The notes beneath the pieces were generated by a model. It did not search any database and was not told the DNA's origin. It was given only the letters and a program-made list of their open reading frames with translations. Positions 16,062-25,215 of a DNA stretch of 64,000 nucleotides are shown here, in pieces. The stretch lies in contig CAWGKC010000003.1 of NCBI GenBank assembly GCA_963823105.1, forward strand, positions 191,030-255,029, written 5' to 3'. This DNA is from JAJYKC01 sp963823105 (GTDB lineage Bacteria > Acidobacteriota > Terriglobia > Bryobacterales > Bryobacteraceae). A program made the translations under genes and the position numbers. How positions within the stretch are numbered: position 1 is the first letter of the stretch; every line of letters starts with the position of its first letter.

Positions 16062-16950
16062 CTACCTCCCCTCCGAGATTTCCTTGATGTGGTTCAGCAC
16101 CCGCAAATGGATCCGGTGGACGATGGCGTCCGTCCACAGGCGCCAATAAACTCCTGGCCACAACTCCTGCCGGTACCACGTGGTCCCCGCGAGCAGCGTG
16201 TGGCCGTTGGCGAGCGGCGTCAGCAAAAACTGTCCTTGCGTCGACGCGAAATAGCCGCGCAAATGCGCCGGGTGAATTTCGTAAGGAGACAGCTCGCGCA
16301 TCGGCTCCGGGTTGTGCGTCACGGCGAATCGCAACAGGCGCGGTTCGTCCCACACGATTACCGGCTCGACAAACGTGCCGGTCGAGAACTCACAGCGCCG
16401 CACCGCGCCCGCGCCTCGCCCCTCGATGCGCGCCCGCAGCGGAAAGGCGAGGCCCGCGCGGAAAAACCACTCCTTCGGAGGGGCGAGATCGGGAAACTCG
16501 ATCACGTTCCGCCACACCGTCTCCGCCGGCGCCGCGATCTCGACCGCGCTGGTCACCGCCGCCGGCGGGCTCGATGGACGCGGGAGATCGCCCGTCGCGA
16601 TCAGCAGCGGAAGCACCAACGTTCCGGGCGCGGCCATGTACCCCAGCCAAGTCCCGGCCAGCGCCAACGGAACGGCGAGCGGAGCCGCCATCGCCAGACA
16701 GAGCAGCCCCTCAAAGCCCCCCACGACGAAAATCGCCGCCGCCACCGCCAGCGACAACATCGTCAGTCCCATGCATTCGGACACTTTCCTCGCGCCGGCG
16801 CGCCGTCCCATCGCACCGCAGGCCATCCCCATTCGCCAGCGGCACTCCCAGAAACATCGCGTATCCATATCTCGCGTCGCTCAACACCAATAAATGAACC
16901 GCGGCAACGCCCCCCATCGCCACGCCCACGGCCACCGCCGCCCTCCTCAC
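16062..16950 (-). CDS. membrane protein with SRPBCC-like domain (one frame break)
   Basis: About 295 aa after a one-base repair near 16829. GTG at 16950 overlaps the stop of the GbsR-like gene (GTGA). The N-terminal part has several hydrophobic helices (VAAVHLLVL, then YGYAMFLGVPLA, SLAVAAAIFVVGG and two more). The C-terminal 165 residues form a soluble domain with AVEIAAPAETVWRNVIEF, the hallmark of the SRPBCC/polyketide-cyclase fold, which binds hydrophobic ligands. The coupled position behind a GbsR-type regulator suggests that the pair responds to a membrane-active or lipophilic compound. Confidence 0.65.
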
Positions 16951-17480
16951 GCCGCCCCCGAAAACAGCCGCCGCAATTGGCCTTTGAACCGCAGCAGCGA
17001 GCGCAGCGCCCCGCCGGGCAGCTTGCGGAACTCCTCGTACAGCGCGCCGGTCTCCTCGAAAAACCCCAGCATCTCGCGAATCCTCTTCCGCGCCTCCCGG
17101 TCCTCCGGGGTGTTCTCCGCCGGCGCGGCCGCGCACTCCCGCAGCACCTGCAGCGTCGGGTCGATCTCCCGCCGCTTGCGCTCCTCCAGCACGACGTAGA
17201 ACATCTCCCACACGTCCTTCATCGTTTCGAAGTGGTCCTTGCGGTCGCCCAGCACGTGAACCACCCGCACCAACCCCCACGCCTGCAGCTCCCGCAGGCT
17301 GTTGCTCGCGTTCGACCGCGCCACCTCCAGCAGCGCCGAAATCCGCTCGGCCGTCATCGGCTTGGGCGAAAGATACAGCAGCGCGTGAATCTGCGCCACC
17401 GTCCGGTTCAACCCCCACCGCGTCCCCAGCTCTCCCCAATGCAAAACGAATTTCCGCGCCGCCGGGCTTAGTTTATCCAT
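16947..17480 (-). CDS. GbsR/MarR-family transcriptional regulator
   Basis: A 177-aa DNA-binding protein. Residues about 25-90 form the winged helix-turn-helix (TVAQIHALLYL, then MTAERISALLEVARSNASN and a WGLVRVVHVLGDRKDHFE wing) typical of GbsR-type members of the MarR clan. The C-terminal half is a long helical region for dimerisation. ATG 17480 was chosen over an upstream in-frame start because the family begins near MDKLSP. A perfect palindrome lies 8 bp upstream of this start, a likely autoregulatory operator. It is translationally coupled to the SRPBCC membrane protein, its probable target. Confidence 0.85.
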   Translation of the reverse strand: MDKLSPAARKFVLHWGELGTRWGLNRTVAQIHALLYLSPKPMTAERISALLEVARSNASNSLRELQAWGLVRVVHVLGDRKDHFETMKDVWEMFYVVLEERKRREIDPTLQVLRECAAAPAENTPEDREARKRIREMLGFFEETGALYEEFRKLPGGALRSLLRFKGQLRRLFSGAA

Positions 17481-17487
17481 ACAGTTC

Positions 17488-17505
17488 TTTCTGTCTAAAC
17501 AGAAA
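17488..17505. promoter_or_regulatory. palindromic operator upstream of the GbsR-like gene
   Basis: TTTCTGTCTAAACAGAAA is an inverted repeat with 7-bp perfect arms and a 4-bp centre, placed 8 bp before the regulator's ATG. Position and symmetry fit autorepression by the MarR-clan dimer. It also lies about 55 bp upstream of the divergent glycosyltransferase start. Confidence 0.55.
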
Positions 17506-17561
17506 TTACAGGAAAACCAGTACGAAGTCAACCCCCCGCCAACGCGCTATCCTGATTCCTC

Positions 17562-18971
17562 ATGCTCTCCCGCCGCCTGGCGCTCGCGCTCCTCGCCCTC
17601 CTCCTCGCCGTCAACGTCTACCGCGCGGCGACGCAGGCCATCGCCGTCGACGAAGCCTTCGCCTGGCAGAAAATGCTCTCCGGCTCCTGGCGCGCGATGT
17701 TCGACACCTTCGACGCCTGCCACCACTTCCTCTACACCTACCTGAGCTGGATCTCCATCCATCTCCTCGGCGTCTCCGCCTTCTCCCTCCGCCTGCCCGC
17801 GCTGCTCGCCGGCGCGCTATACTTCGCCGCCGTCTACCGCCTCTCGCTCTGGCTCTTCGGTTCGTCCTGGCGCCTGCTCCTCGCCGTCGCCGCGCTCTCG
17901 CTCAACCCTTACATCCTCGACTTCCTCTCCGCCGCCCGCGGCTACGGCCTCGCCATGGCTTGCCTCCTCTGGGCGCTCTATGAAACCCTCCGGGCCGTCT
18001 CGTCTCCCCCCGCGCACCTCCCGCGCGCCGCCCTCTGGCTCAGCTTCGGCGTCGCCTCCAATCTCACGTTCCTGTTCCCCTCGCTCGCCCTTGTCACCGT
18101 CACTCTCACCGCCTCCCCGCTCGCCCGCCGCGCCGCCCTCCGCTATCTCGCGGCGTTCCTTCTCCCCGCCGCGGCCCTCATCGCGCTCCCGCTCTCCCAT
18201 GCCCGGCGCGACAGTTTCTACTATGGGTCGACGAAGTTCGAAGACACCTGGAACACCCTCGCCCAGGGCTCGCTGCTCTGTTCTCAGCCGGCCTTCCTCC
18301 CGCCAACATGGCAAGCGCCCTATCACTCGCTCGTCGCGCAAATCGTCCACCTCATGCCCTGGACGATCGCCGCTCTCGCCCTCCCCTTCGCCTACGCCCT
18401 CTTCGCCGCCGCCCGCGCGCGCTTTCAAAATCTCGACCGCGCCTCCGCCACTCTCCTTCTCTCCGCCTCCACTCTCGCCGTCACGGTCGGCGGTCTCCTC
18501 GCGGCCCATTGGATCTTCGCCCTCCTGTACCCGATGGACCGCACCGGCCTCTATCTCATCCCGCTCGTCACGCTCACCGCCCTCGCCGCCGCCGCCGGTC
18601 CGTTATTGCCGCGCGCCTTCCAAGCGGCCGTGGTTCTCTTCATCGTCCTCTTCGCCGCCGCCTTCCACACCACTTACTATCGCGACTGGCCCTACTGCCG
18701 CCCGCTCAAACAAATGCTCTCGCTCGCCGCGGCCTCCCGCCCCGCCGGCGCGATCGTCCATCTCGGCGGCAGCTTCGTCTTCGAACCGCCGCTCAACTTC
18801 TACCGCGAAACCCAACATCTGGCCTGGTATGCGCCCGTCGTCCGCGCCGACCCCAACGCCCCCGCCGATTTCTATTTCCTCTTCGACGAAGACCTCGCCG
18901 TCATCCCCCGCCATCGCCTGCGCGTCCTCTTTCAGGACCCCGTCTCCCTAGCCACCCTCGCGGCGCCGTAG
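17562..18971 (+). CDS. ArnT/GT39-like membrane glycosyltransferase
   Basis: A 469-aa polytopic protein with about 10-11 membrane helices. After the first helix comes AIAVDEAFAWQKM, whose acidic pair corresponds to the catalytic DE of GT-C glycosyltransferases. The next loop (FDACHHFLYTYLSW) matches the H..LY.Y.. region of the ArnT/PMT superfamily. A periplasmic C-terminal domain of about 90 residues ends the protein. Such enzymes use polyprenyl-phosphate sugars to glycosylate lipids, lipid A or proteins; the acceptor here is unknown. It is not flanked by other cell-wall genes. Third-position bases are strongly C-biased, like the rest of the 5-19 kb segment, and this bias stops right after the gene. 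Confidence 0.8.
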   Translation: MLSRRLALALLALLLAVNVYRAATQAIAVDEAFAWQKMLSGSWRAMFDTFDACHHFLYTYLSWISIHLLGVSAFSLRLPALLAGALYFAAVYRLSLWLFGSSWRLLLAVAALSLNPYILDFLSAARGYGLAMACLLWALYETLRAVSSPPAHLPRAALWLSFGVASNLTFLFPSLALVTVTLTASPLARRAALRYLAAFLLPAAALIALPLSHARRDSFYYGSTKFEDTWNTLAQGSLLCSQPAFLPPTWQAPYHSLVAQIVHLMPWTIAALALPFAYALFAAARARFQNLDRASATLLLSASTLAVTVGGLLAAHWIFALLYPMDRTGLYLIPLVTLTALAAAAGPLLPRAFQAAVVLFIVLFAAAFHTTYYRDWPYCRPLKQMLSLAAASRPAGAIVHLGGSFVFEPPLNFYRETQHLAWYAPVVRADPNAPADFYFLFDEDLAVIPRHRLRVLFQDPVSLATLAAP

Positions 18972-18974
18972 CGC

Positions 18975-19004
18975 TTGACAGAAGGCGGCAGGCACAGGTA
19001 TCCT
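18975..19004 (+). promoter_or_regulatory. promoter of padR, probably leaderless
   Basis: TTGACA (18975-18980), 18-bp spacer, TATCCT (18999-19004). The first base of the ATG at 19011 is 7 nt after the -10 box, where transcription normally begins, and there is no Shine-Dalgarno. The transcript is therefore expected to start at the start codon. Confidence 0.6.
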
Positions 19005-19010
19005 ATCCCT

Positions 19011-19346
19011 ATGGAACCTATGCCTAAGAGCGAGATGCCTTCCGGGGCGCTGGTGCTGCTGATTCTGCGGGTGCTGCGGCCGGGGGCGTTGCACGGCTAC
19101 GCGATCGCGCAGCGGATTCATACGCTGTCGTCGGAGGTGCTGCGGGTGGAGGAGGGGTCGCTGTATCCGGCGCTGCAGAAGATTCTGCTGAAGGGCTGGG
19201 TGACGGCGGAGTGGGGCGTTTCGGAGACGAACCGCAAGGTGCGGTTTTATCGGCTGACGGCGAAGGGGCGAAAGCGGCTGGAAGCGGAGTTGTCCGGCTA
19301 TGAACGCGTTCACGAGGCGATTCAAGCGGTGTTGCGAACGGCTTAA
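19011..19346 (+). CDS. PadR-family transcriptional regulator
   Basis: A 111-aa winged-helix repressor. The PadR N-terminal core is clear: SGALVLLILRVLRPGALHGY, then AIAQRI and VEEGSLYPALQKIL, then a KVRFYRLTAKGRKRL wing. Only a short C-terminal helix follows, as in the compact subgroup common in acidobacteria that sits next to MacB-like permeases. ATG 19011 is placed directly at the predicted transcription start; ATG 19020 is the second choice. The permease gene begins 12 bp downstream, so the regulator probably controls that transporter. Confidence 0.9.
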   Translation: MEPMPKSEMPSGALVLLILRVLRPGALHGYAIAQRIHTLSSEVLRVEEGSLYPALQKILLKGWVTAEWGVSETNRKVRFYRLTAKGRKRLEAELSGYERVHEAIQAVLRTA

Positions 19347-19358
19347 GGGGAGACTGCG

Positions 19359-21913
19359 ATGGGCGAGATTTTGCGGCGGATTCGATATTTGCTGAACCGG
19401 GAGCGTTTCGACCGGGAACTGGCGAGCGACATGGAAGCGCATCGCGAGATGGCGGCGCTCGACGGGGGCGGGCAGTTCGGCAACCCGCTCGTGCTGCGCG
19501 AGGAGGCGCGGGAAGCGTGGGGGTGGACGTGGATCGACCGTCTCTTCCAGGACCTGCGCTTCGCCGCGCGCATGTTGCGAAAATCGCCGGGATTTACGCT
19601 CGCCGCGGTGCTGATGCTGGCGATAGGAATCGGGGCGAACGTGGCGGCGTTCAGCTTTTTCAATCTGATGGTGCTGCGGCCGCTGCCGGTTCGCGATCCG
19701 GCGACGCTGCTGCGGTTTGAACGGAGTTCTCCCCAAGGCTATGCGACGGCGATGCCTTATCCGGAGGCGGAGTTTTTCCGCCGGCACTCCCGGACCTTGT
19801 CGGCGGTGGTGGCGATGGGCAATACCAAAGTCGCGATCGAGGGCGAAGCCGGGCAACTTATGGCGCATTTTGTTACGGCGAATTACTTTCATGAGCTGGG
19901 CGGGGCGCCCGTGCTGGGGAGAGTGTTCGAGGAGGCGCGGGACGGGGTTCCGGGCGCGGAAGCGGTGGTGGTGGTGAGCGAGCGGTTCTGGCAGCGCCAT
20001 TTTGGAGGGGACGCGTCGGTGGTGGGAAAGACGGTCCGCATCAATGGAAAGCCGGCGACGGTGATCGGCGTCGTTTCCGCGCAGTTCAATGGGCTGAGCA
20101 TGGCCAATTCGGACGTTTGGATTCCGATCGCGCAGACGCCGTATTTCATCGAAGGCAGCCGGTTGTTGACGGCCATCCCGTCGACCGACGGCGACGTGCA
20201 AATGTGGGGGCGGTTGCAGCCGGGCCGCACGGCGAAGATGGCCGAGGACGAGCTGCGCGGGCTGGCGGCGGAGTTGCGGAAGCGATCGCCGAACGGCATT
20301 TGGAAAAACGAGAGCCTGCCGAGCCAGCCCGGCGGCTATGCGCGCAACCTGGGCGACGGGTTCAGCAGCGGATCGGGGACGGGACCGCGCGACGAGATGT
20401 TCCCGATCCTTGTTTCGATGGGCGCGCTGGTGCTGCTGATTCTGGCGGCGGCGTGCGGCAACCTGGGCAGCTTGCTGCTGGCGCGAGGAGTGGCGAGGGA
20501 GCGGGAGATGTCGATTCGCGCGGCCGTCGGCGCGGGCCGGGGAAGGCTGATCCGGCAATTGTTCACCGAAAGCCTGCTGCTGGCGCTGCTGGGATCGGCC
20601 GCCGGATTGGTTTTGGGTTATGGAACGCTGCGGAGCCTGCTGGCGTTGACCTCCGCGCCGGCTTGGCTCGATCCAACGCCGGATTGGCGCGTCGTCGTTT
20701 TTGCGGCGGGCGCGGGGTGTATGGCGGCGATCCTGTTCGGGCTTGCGCCGGCGTTTCAGGCGGCACGGCCCAGCGCGCCGCGCGGCCAAAGCCCGGCAGT
20801 TGTTGATTGGTGCGCAAGTGGCGGCGAGCTGCGTGTTGTTGATCGTGTCGGGACTGCTGGTGCGGGCGCTCAACCGGGCGACGAAGGCGCATCCGGGTTT
20901 CGAGTTCGAGCAAGTGGTTTCGATCGATCCGGCGCTGTGGGCGCACGGTTACTCGCCGGCGAATGCGCGCGCGTACCTGGATGCGTTGAAGAGCCGCCTT
21001 CGCGGCGTTCCGGGCGTGGAGTCGGTTTCGCTCGCCTCCGTCGCGCCGTTGGGACATAAAACCGTCGTGTTTTCCGAACAGATCGACGGGCGCACGCTTA
21101 ACGTTCACGTCAACCATGTCGATCCGGAGTTCTTTGAGACGATGACGATTCCGCTGCTGCGTGGACGGAATCTGACGCGCGGCGACAGGGACGCGATGAT
21201 CGTCAGCGAGTCGTTGGCCCGCCTGCAATGGCCGGCGCAAGACCCGTTGGGGAAGCCAATGCAGATGGACGACGAGAAGTTCACCGTGGTGGGCGTGGCC
21301 GGGAACGCGCGGGTGACGGCGCCGCAGGATCCGGATGCGCAGGAGGGATATTTTGCCGCCGGAGCGGCCGACATGCCTTCGATGACGGTGCTGGTGAAGA
21401 CTTCAGGACCGCCGGAGGGTTTGGTCCCGTTCGTGGCGTCGATCGCGAAAACGATCGATCCCAAGGTGTTTCCGGAAGTCGAGTTGATGCGAACCTCGTT
21501 TCGAGAGCGGCTGCACGGCGCCGAATATAGCGCGCTGGCGGTAAGCGTGCTAGGATTCCCTGGCGCTGCTTCTGGCTTGTCTCGGCATCGTCGGACTGGT
21601 GTCCTACGCCGTCTCGCAGCGGACGAAGGAGATCGGCATCCGCATGGCGCTGGGGGCGAAACCGTCGCGGGTGCTGTCGGCGGTGCTGCGCCAATTCGCG
21701 CTGCCCGTGGCCGTGGGCCTGGTGGCGGGAGTGGGAGGCGCGGCGGCGCTGAGCCAGATTCTGCGCCGCCAACTCTACGGGGTGAGCCATCTCGATCCCG
21801 TCGCCTACTTCGCCGCGGTCGGAGTGTTTGCGCTTACCGCCGCCATCGCGGCGCTGCTGCCGGCGCGGCGCGCGCTGAAAGTCGATCCGCTGCGGGCGTT
21901 GAGATACGAATAG
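19359..21913 (+). CDS. MacB/FtsX-like ABC transporter permease (two frame breaks)
   Basis: About 850 aa once frame breaks near 20785 and 21553 are repaired. The start MGEILRRIRYLLNRERFDRE is the short soluble leader typical of the acidobacterial permease family. A first helix (GFTLAAVLMLAIGIGANVAA) is followed by a periplasmic MacB-like domain (VVVSERFWQRHFGGD), then three helices with EREMSIRAAVGAGRGRLIRQ. A second half repeats the pattern (SQRTKEIGIRMALGAKPSRV) and ends PARRALKVDPLRALRYE, the usual terminus. There is no ATPase domain, so an ATP-binding subunit must come from elsewhere. Regulation by the adjacent PadR protein is likely. The substrate is unknown. Confidence 0.85.
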
Positions 21914-21970
21914 GGAGTTCGGCGCGATCGGCGGCGGTAGCAATCCTCCTCGAACGGAGCGTCGCTTAGA

Positions 21971-21989
21971 TGTGTACAATGAGTACACA
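21971..21989. promoter_or_regulatory. palindromic operator before the Phd-like antitoxin
   Basis: TGTGTACAATGAGTACACA has perfect 7-bp arms and a 5-bp centre and ends 2 bp before the ATG. GTAC-centred palindromes are known operators of Phd/YefM-type antitoxins, so autoregulation is likely. Repression would block translation initiation or early elongation. Confidence 0.6.
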
Positions 21990-21991
21990 AT

Positions 21992-22270
21992 ATGGAAACG
22001 GTCAAAATCGGCATCCGCGAATTCCGCGAAAACCTCGCGCGCTATCTCGAAGCCGGAACACCGCTCGCCATCACGCGGCACGGCGAGACGCTCGGTTTCT
22101 TTATTCCAGCGCAAAAACGGAGCCGGAAGGCTGAACTCGAAGCCATGCGCGCCGCCGCGAAGGACCTCGACAAAATGATCTCTTCGTGGGGCGGCGGCGA
22201 AGATGAACTAATGGAAGAGTACAAGGAAATCCGCGGGGCCGCGCGCGCGAAGAAGCGGCATGCCCGGTAA
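21992..22270 (+). CDS. Phd/YefM-type antitoxin, orphan
   Basis: A 92-aa antitoxin. The N-terminal half (KIGIREFRENLARYLEAGTP, then AITRHGETLGFFIP) is the Phd/YefM fold that binds the operator. The C-terminal half is a charged helix (KDLDKMISSWGGGEDELMEE) that would wrap a toxin. The start follows a perfect palindrome. Downstream an ATG (22258) opens a frame of only three codons before TAA, where a toxin would be expected, and the next gene points the other way. The toxin appears to have been lost. It may still act as a repressor or an anti-addiction factor against a toxin encoded elsewhere. Confidence 0.8.
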   Translation: METVKIGIREFRENLARYLEAGTPLAITRHGETLGFFIPAQKRSRKAELEAMRAAAKDLDKMISSWGGGEDELMEEYKEIRGAARAKKRHAR

Positions 22271-22288
22271 AGCGAAACGCGAACTTCC

Positions 22289-22666
22289 TCAGGCTCCATG
22301 CAGCACCTGCCCTTCCCTTACAACGGTGCCCGGAAGCGACGCCTTTAGCAAGCGGCGTTGATCGAAGTAAGAACGCGTGCAGACAAGCACGTCGGCGGCG
22401 ATGCCCGTGCCCAACAGGACCTCATAGGCAAGGCGGCTCCGCCTCCGTTCCGGTGGAGCATCGTCAGGCACGACCACCAGCAGATCGTAGTCGCTGTCCG
22501 GCCCAGCGTCGCCTCTGGCAACCGAGCCAAACAGATAGACACCCTCCGGCCGGTACGCTTCGACGAGGCGGCGCACCACCTCGGCCAGAACCGGATCGCC
22601 GGCCGTCGGAGTCCGGAAGATGGTGGAGTTCTCCTTCGCCACGATTGGTTCCCACCAGTCTGTCAC
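22289..22666 (-). CDS. minimal nucleotidyltransferase (MNT), TA-type
   Basis: A 125-aa MNT-fold protein. The signature GSVARGDAGPDSDYDLLVVV (GSxxxG and DxD) starts near residue 48. A second strand, ADVLVCTRSYFDQR, carries another Asp. Many such proteins are paired with a HEPN toxin and inactivate it by AMPylation. No HEPN gene is adjacent, so it is an orphan here; the HEPN-like protein at 1.5 kb is too distant to be a proven partner. A decayed relative on the same strand lies at about 24.1-24.4 kb, on the other side of the 446-aa gene. GTG 22666 is used as start. Confidence 0.78.
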   Translation of the reverse strand: MTDWWEPIVAKENSTIFRTPTAGDPVLAEVVRRLVEAYRPEGVYLFGSVARGDAGPDSDYDLLVVVPDDAPPERRRSRLAYEVLLGTGIAADVLVCTRSYFDQRRLLKASLPGTVVREGQVLHGA

Positions 22667-22692
22667 ACCCGACGGAAGCGGAACCCGCGACC

Positions 22693-24033
22693 CTACGTCC
22701 TAAACACCCCTTCCACCGCGCCCGTGATCCGATCCAGGTCCCTCTTCAAGAACCCTCGCAACTTCCTCACGTCGCCAATCACACGGCGGTTCGCGACCGG
22801 CCCGATACGCCCGGTCGCTCCCAACGTGGCTGCCTTTCCGTAGTCTCGCGCCGCATCCCGCGCCACGTTGTCGAACTTGTAATTTCCGAACTTGGGCATC
22901 CACTGTCCATACGCTTGCTGGAAATCGGGCGTTTTCTTCACGGCCGCCGCCTGCCGGTCCAACTGCCGTTCCCAATAATCGAGCGACGGCGATGGAGTCC
23001 CGTTGTCGATTGACAACTGCGCCCCCCGCGCCGTCAGCCCCGGCGGCTCGCTAATCTGCACCCGCGTATACGGAATCCCCGCCCGCCTGAACGCCAGCAT
23101 GCGGTCTCCCGATGGCGACGGCGCCGGCTCCATATAGAACACCGGCATCTTAAGCAGCGCCATCGTCTCCAGCATCCCGCTCCGCATGCCTACGTGAATC
23201 ACCTGGTAATCCTCGGCCAGAAACTTGAAAAACGCCATCTGCGCCAGCACCGAAACTCCCGCGAAATTCGCCTTCCAGAAGTCGTCCTTCCACATCTCTG
23301 CCACGTTCACCACCTGCCCATACCCCGAGGCGATCTCCGCCAACTTTCCGTTCCGCTCGTCTCCGGCCAGCACCACCGTCGCCTTCGCCGGCGCGAAGTA
23401 CGCCACCAGTTGGCGTACCCCCTGGTAACTCGAATCGAGCTCGATATGCGCCCCGCCCTTCTTCCCGCTCTGCCGGCTCCAGATCGCGACAATGTTCTCC
23501 CGAATATTGAATCCCGTCTTAGCGAATTTCGTCCCCGCGTACTCCCACAACGAGAACTTCATATCGGTGGAGAACTTCCCGATTTTCCACAAATCCCCCA
23601 CCGCCTTCGCGCTCGCCTCCGGCTTCGATTCGAACGCATTCGCCAGCAATCCCGTCACCGCCGTGATCGCCCGGGGCCACGCATTCCCCGGCGCCACCGT
23701 GTAGTACAAATAACTCAACAGTTGCGGCAACGTGGCGGGATTCCCCGCAAACGCTACCCTCGCCGGCGGCGCCGCCTTGGCTTTGAACTTGCCGTCGATC
23801 TCGCGCCACAGATCCTTCACCTTTACCGGCGTCCCGCTGATGTCGATCGGGACCACCCGGCCTTCCAATCCGCACTCCCGGTAGAACTTCATCGTCACCG
23901 TGTCGGTCTTATCCTGCGGCTCCTTGGTGTCTTTCACCAATATAATCCGCGCTCCCGGGTCGACCGACAGATACGCCGACGCCGCATACGTATCTCCGGA
24001 CATGTACCCGCCTTGGAAAATCTTCTCCGCCAT
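22693..24033 (-). CDS. unknown 446-aa protein with GT-B-like features
   Basis: A 446-aa soluble protein with good ribosome binding site (GAGGTGCGAG-ATG) and typical coding bias. I do not recognise the family. Two Rossmann-like halves can be guessed: an N-terminal part with ARIILVKDTKEPQ and VVPIDISG strands, and a C-terminal part with ATVVLAGDERNGK, YQVIHVGMRSGMLETMALL and MPVFYMEPAPSPSGDRM. The GMRSGMLE helix start followed by a PVFYME strand resembles the nucleotide-sugar site of GT-B glycosyltransferases, but key residues cannot be verified. No signal peptide or membrane helix is seen. It sits between an intact and a decayed MNT gene on the same strand, in accessory-looking DNA, so it may be cargo. 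Confidence 0.6.
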   Translation of the reverse strand: MAEKIFQGGYMSGDTYAASAYLSVDPGARIILVKDTKEPQDKTDTVTMKFYRECGLEGRVVPIDISGTPVKVKDLWREIDGKFKAKAAPPARVAFAGNPATLPQLLSYLYYTVAPGNAWPRAITAVTGLLANAFESKPEASAKAVGDLWKIGKFSTDMKFSLWEYAGTKFAKTGFNIRENIVAIWSRQSGKKGGAHIELDSSYQGVRQLVAYFAPAKATVVLAGDERNGKLAEIASGYGQVVNVAEMWKDDFWKANFAGVSVLAQMAFFKFLAEDYQVIHVGMRSGMLETMALLKMPVFYMEPAPSPSGDRMLAFRRAGIPYTRVQISEPPGLTARGAQLSIDNGTPSPSLDYWERQLDRQAAAVKKTPDFQQAYGQWMPKFGNYKFDNVARDAARDYGKAATLGATGRIGPVANRRVIGDVRKLRGFLKRDLDRITGAVEGVFRT

Positions 24034-24102
24034 CTCGCACCTCGCTAAACAATAGTGGCCGCTTAAAATATTCTATGCCATTATCCGCCAGGCTCCGTGC
24101 AA

Positions 24103-24445
24103 TTCTCCATGCAATTCCCGCACTTCGTGTAATAATGCGCCGGGAAGCGGCTCCTTCCTCAAGCGGCGCCGATCCAAGCAGGAAAGCCCATAGACGAGCG
24201 CTTCGGCGGCGATGCCCACGCCCAGTAGGAGCCTGATAGTCCAGACCCGCGTCGCCTCGGGCTATCGAGCCAAAGCGCAAAGAGCGCGGCGCGCACCGTC
24301 AGACTCAGTAAGAAACGGATCGCGCCGCACTCCGTTTTGCGCGAATTTCTCAAGAGACATAGACCTGCTCCGGCGTCGGTGCGCTACGGCGATACGGCGC
24401 ACCACGTCGACCAGATCCGGATCGCCGGCCGTCGCGCGAATGCTT
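24103..24445 (-). pseudogene. decayed MNT nucleotidyltransferase copy
   Basis: In broken frames the minus strand reads AGDPDLVDVVRRI, then an unrelated insertion, then FGSIARGDAGLDY and finally LLGVGIAAEALVYGLSCLDR followed by RRLRKEPLPGALLHE. These match in order the intact 22.3-22.7 kb MNT (AGDPVLAEVVRRL, FGSVARGDAGPDSDY, LLGTGIAADVLV, LLKASLPGTVVRE). At least two frame changes and loss of the second Asp make it non-functional. Confidence 0.6.
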
Positions 24446-24469
24446 CCCCTCCATCAGAACAATTTCAAC

Positions 24470-25032
24470 TCCACCGGCCCTCCCGCGCCGCGCCCTCGGC
24501 GAACGTCCCCGCCAAACGGCTGAGCCGCTCCGTTCCCGCAAGCACCCTCCCTCCCGTCTTCCTCGGATTCTCGGTACCCGAATTAGGCGCCGAAGAGCGT
24601 CTCGCGCGAGTGCGGCTTCGTCAAGTGAAGACCCCACTCATCGACCGGCAGGTTCAAAGGAATGTCCGCATCCGGGAACGCGCCCAGGACCCCCCCGAAT
24701 CCCTCGCGTGCCGCGCGAGACAACGGTCGCATGTCCGTCGGGAGGCGCGCTCCAAACCCCGCTACTTGTTCGCCACCTTCGCCGAAAAACCGAAGAAATC
24801 GGAGCGGAGGATGGCCCTGCACGCCAAGCGATATGGCCGGATTCAAGCCCTCCGCGTAAATCTGCAATACCGTTCCCTCCGAATCCGGCTTCAACCGCGC
24901 GGCCGGCCCATCCCGTTCATCCAAAATCAACAGTTCCTTGGCCAGCACCCGCGCCGCCACCATAAATCCAGCCACCGCCCGCAAAGCCGCCGCCCAAAAA
25001 GACAGGAAAAGTTCTTTGAGCACGATGCCAGA
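24470..25032 (-). repeat. composite repeat, copy B
   Basis: This is the inverted counterpart of 3123-3567. It begins at the IS4 fragment, with CTCAAAGAACTTTTCCT at about 25004-25020, and continues through the shared LLILDERDGPAARLKP frame. An extra about 230-bp stretch (reading FGEGGEQVAGFGARL and DIPLNLPVDEWGLHL) is absent from copy A. It ends with the ERLSRLAGTFAEGA and PVELKLF pieces of the SAM hydrolase-like tail near 24470-24550. No functional gene is claimed. The open frame 24583-25260 fuses transposase and repeat sequence. Confidence 0.6.
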
Positions 25033-25215
25033 GCCGCAGATCTCGCGCAACGAATGCGCCCGCCCCAACTGGCAAAACAGCATGGCCACGAACTGGCCCC
25101 AACTGGTGAAACCCCGCGCGTGGCGCTCGGTCTTGTGCTCCTTCACCGCCATCTCGAATTCCCCGCGCGAGAACAGCGTCAACACTTGCGAGAAAATGCT
25201 GCATACTTTGTACAT
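25033..25215 (-). mobile_element. IS4-family transposase N-terminal fragment
   Basis: From ATG 25215 the frame reads MYKVCSIFSQVLTLFSRGEF, then RGFTSWGQFVAMLFCQLGRA and HSLREICG. This is the DUF4372-like N-terminal domain that opens many IS4 transposases (FSQ..., SF..WDQF..MLFAQL, SLR.I). At residue 61 it switches abruptly to the composite repeat, so the DDE catalytic domain is missing. The upstream 100 bp may contain the element's terminal repeat, but I cannot define it. Confidence 0.75.

Noticed and set aside
18970..18980. Skew change as a replication origin
   Set aside because: No dnaA, dnaN, parAB or DnaA-box cluster is visible and the skew flips back at 22.28 kb, so inversion is more likely.
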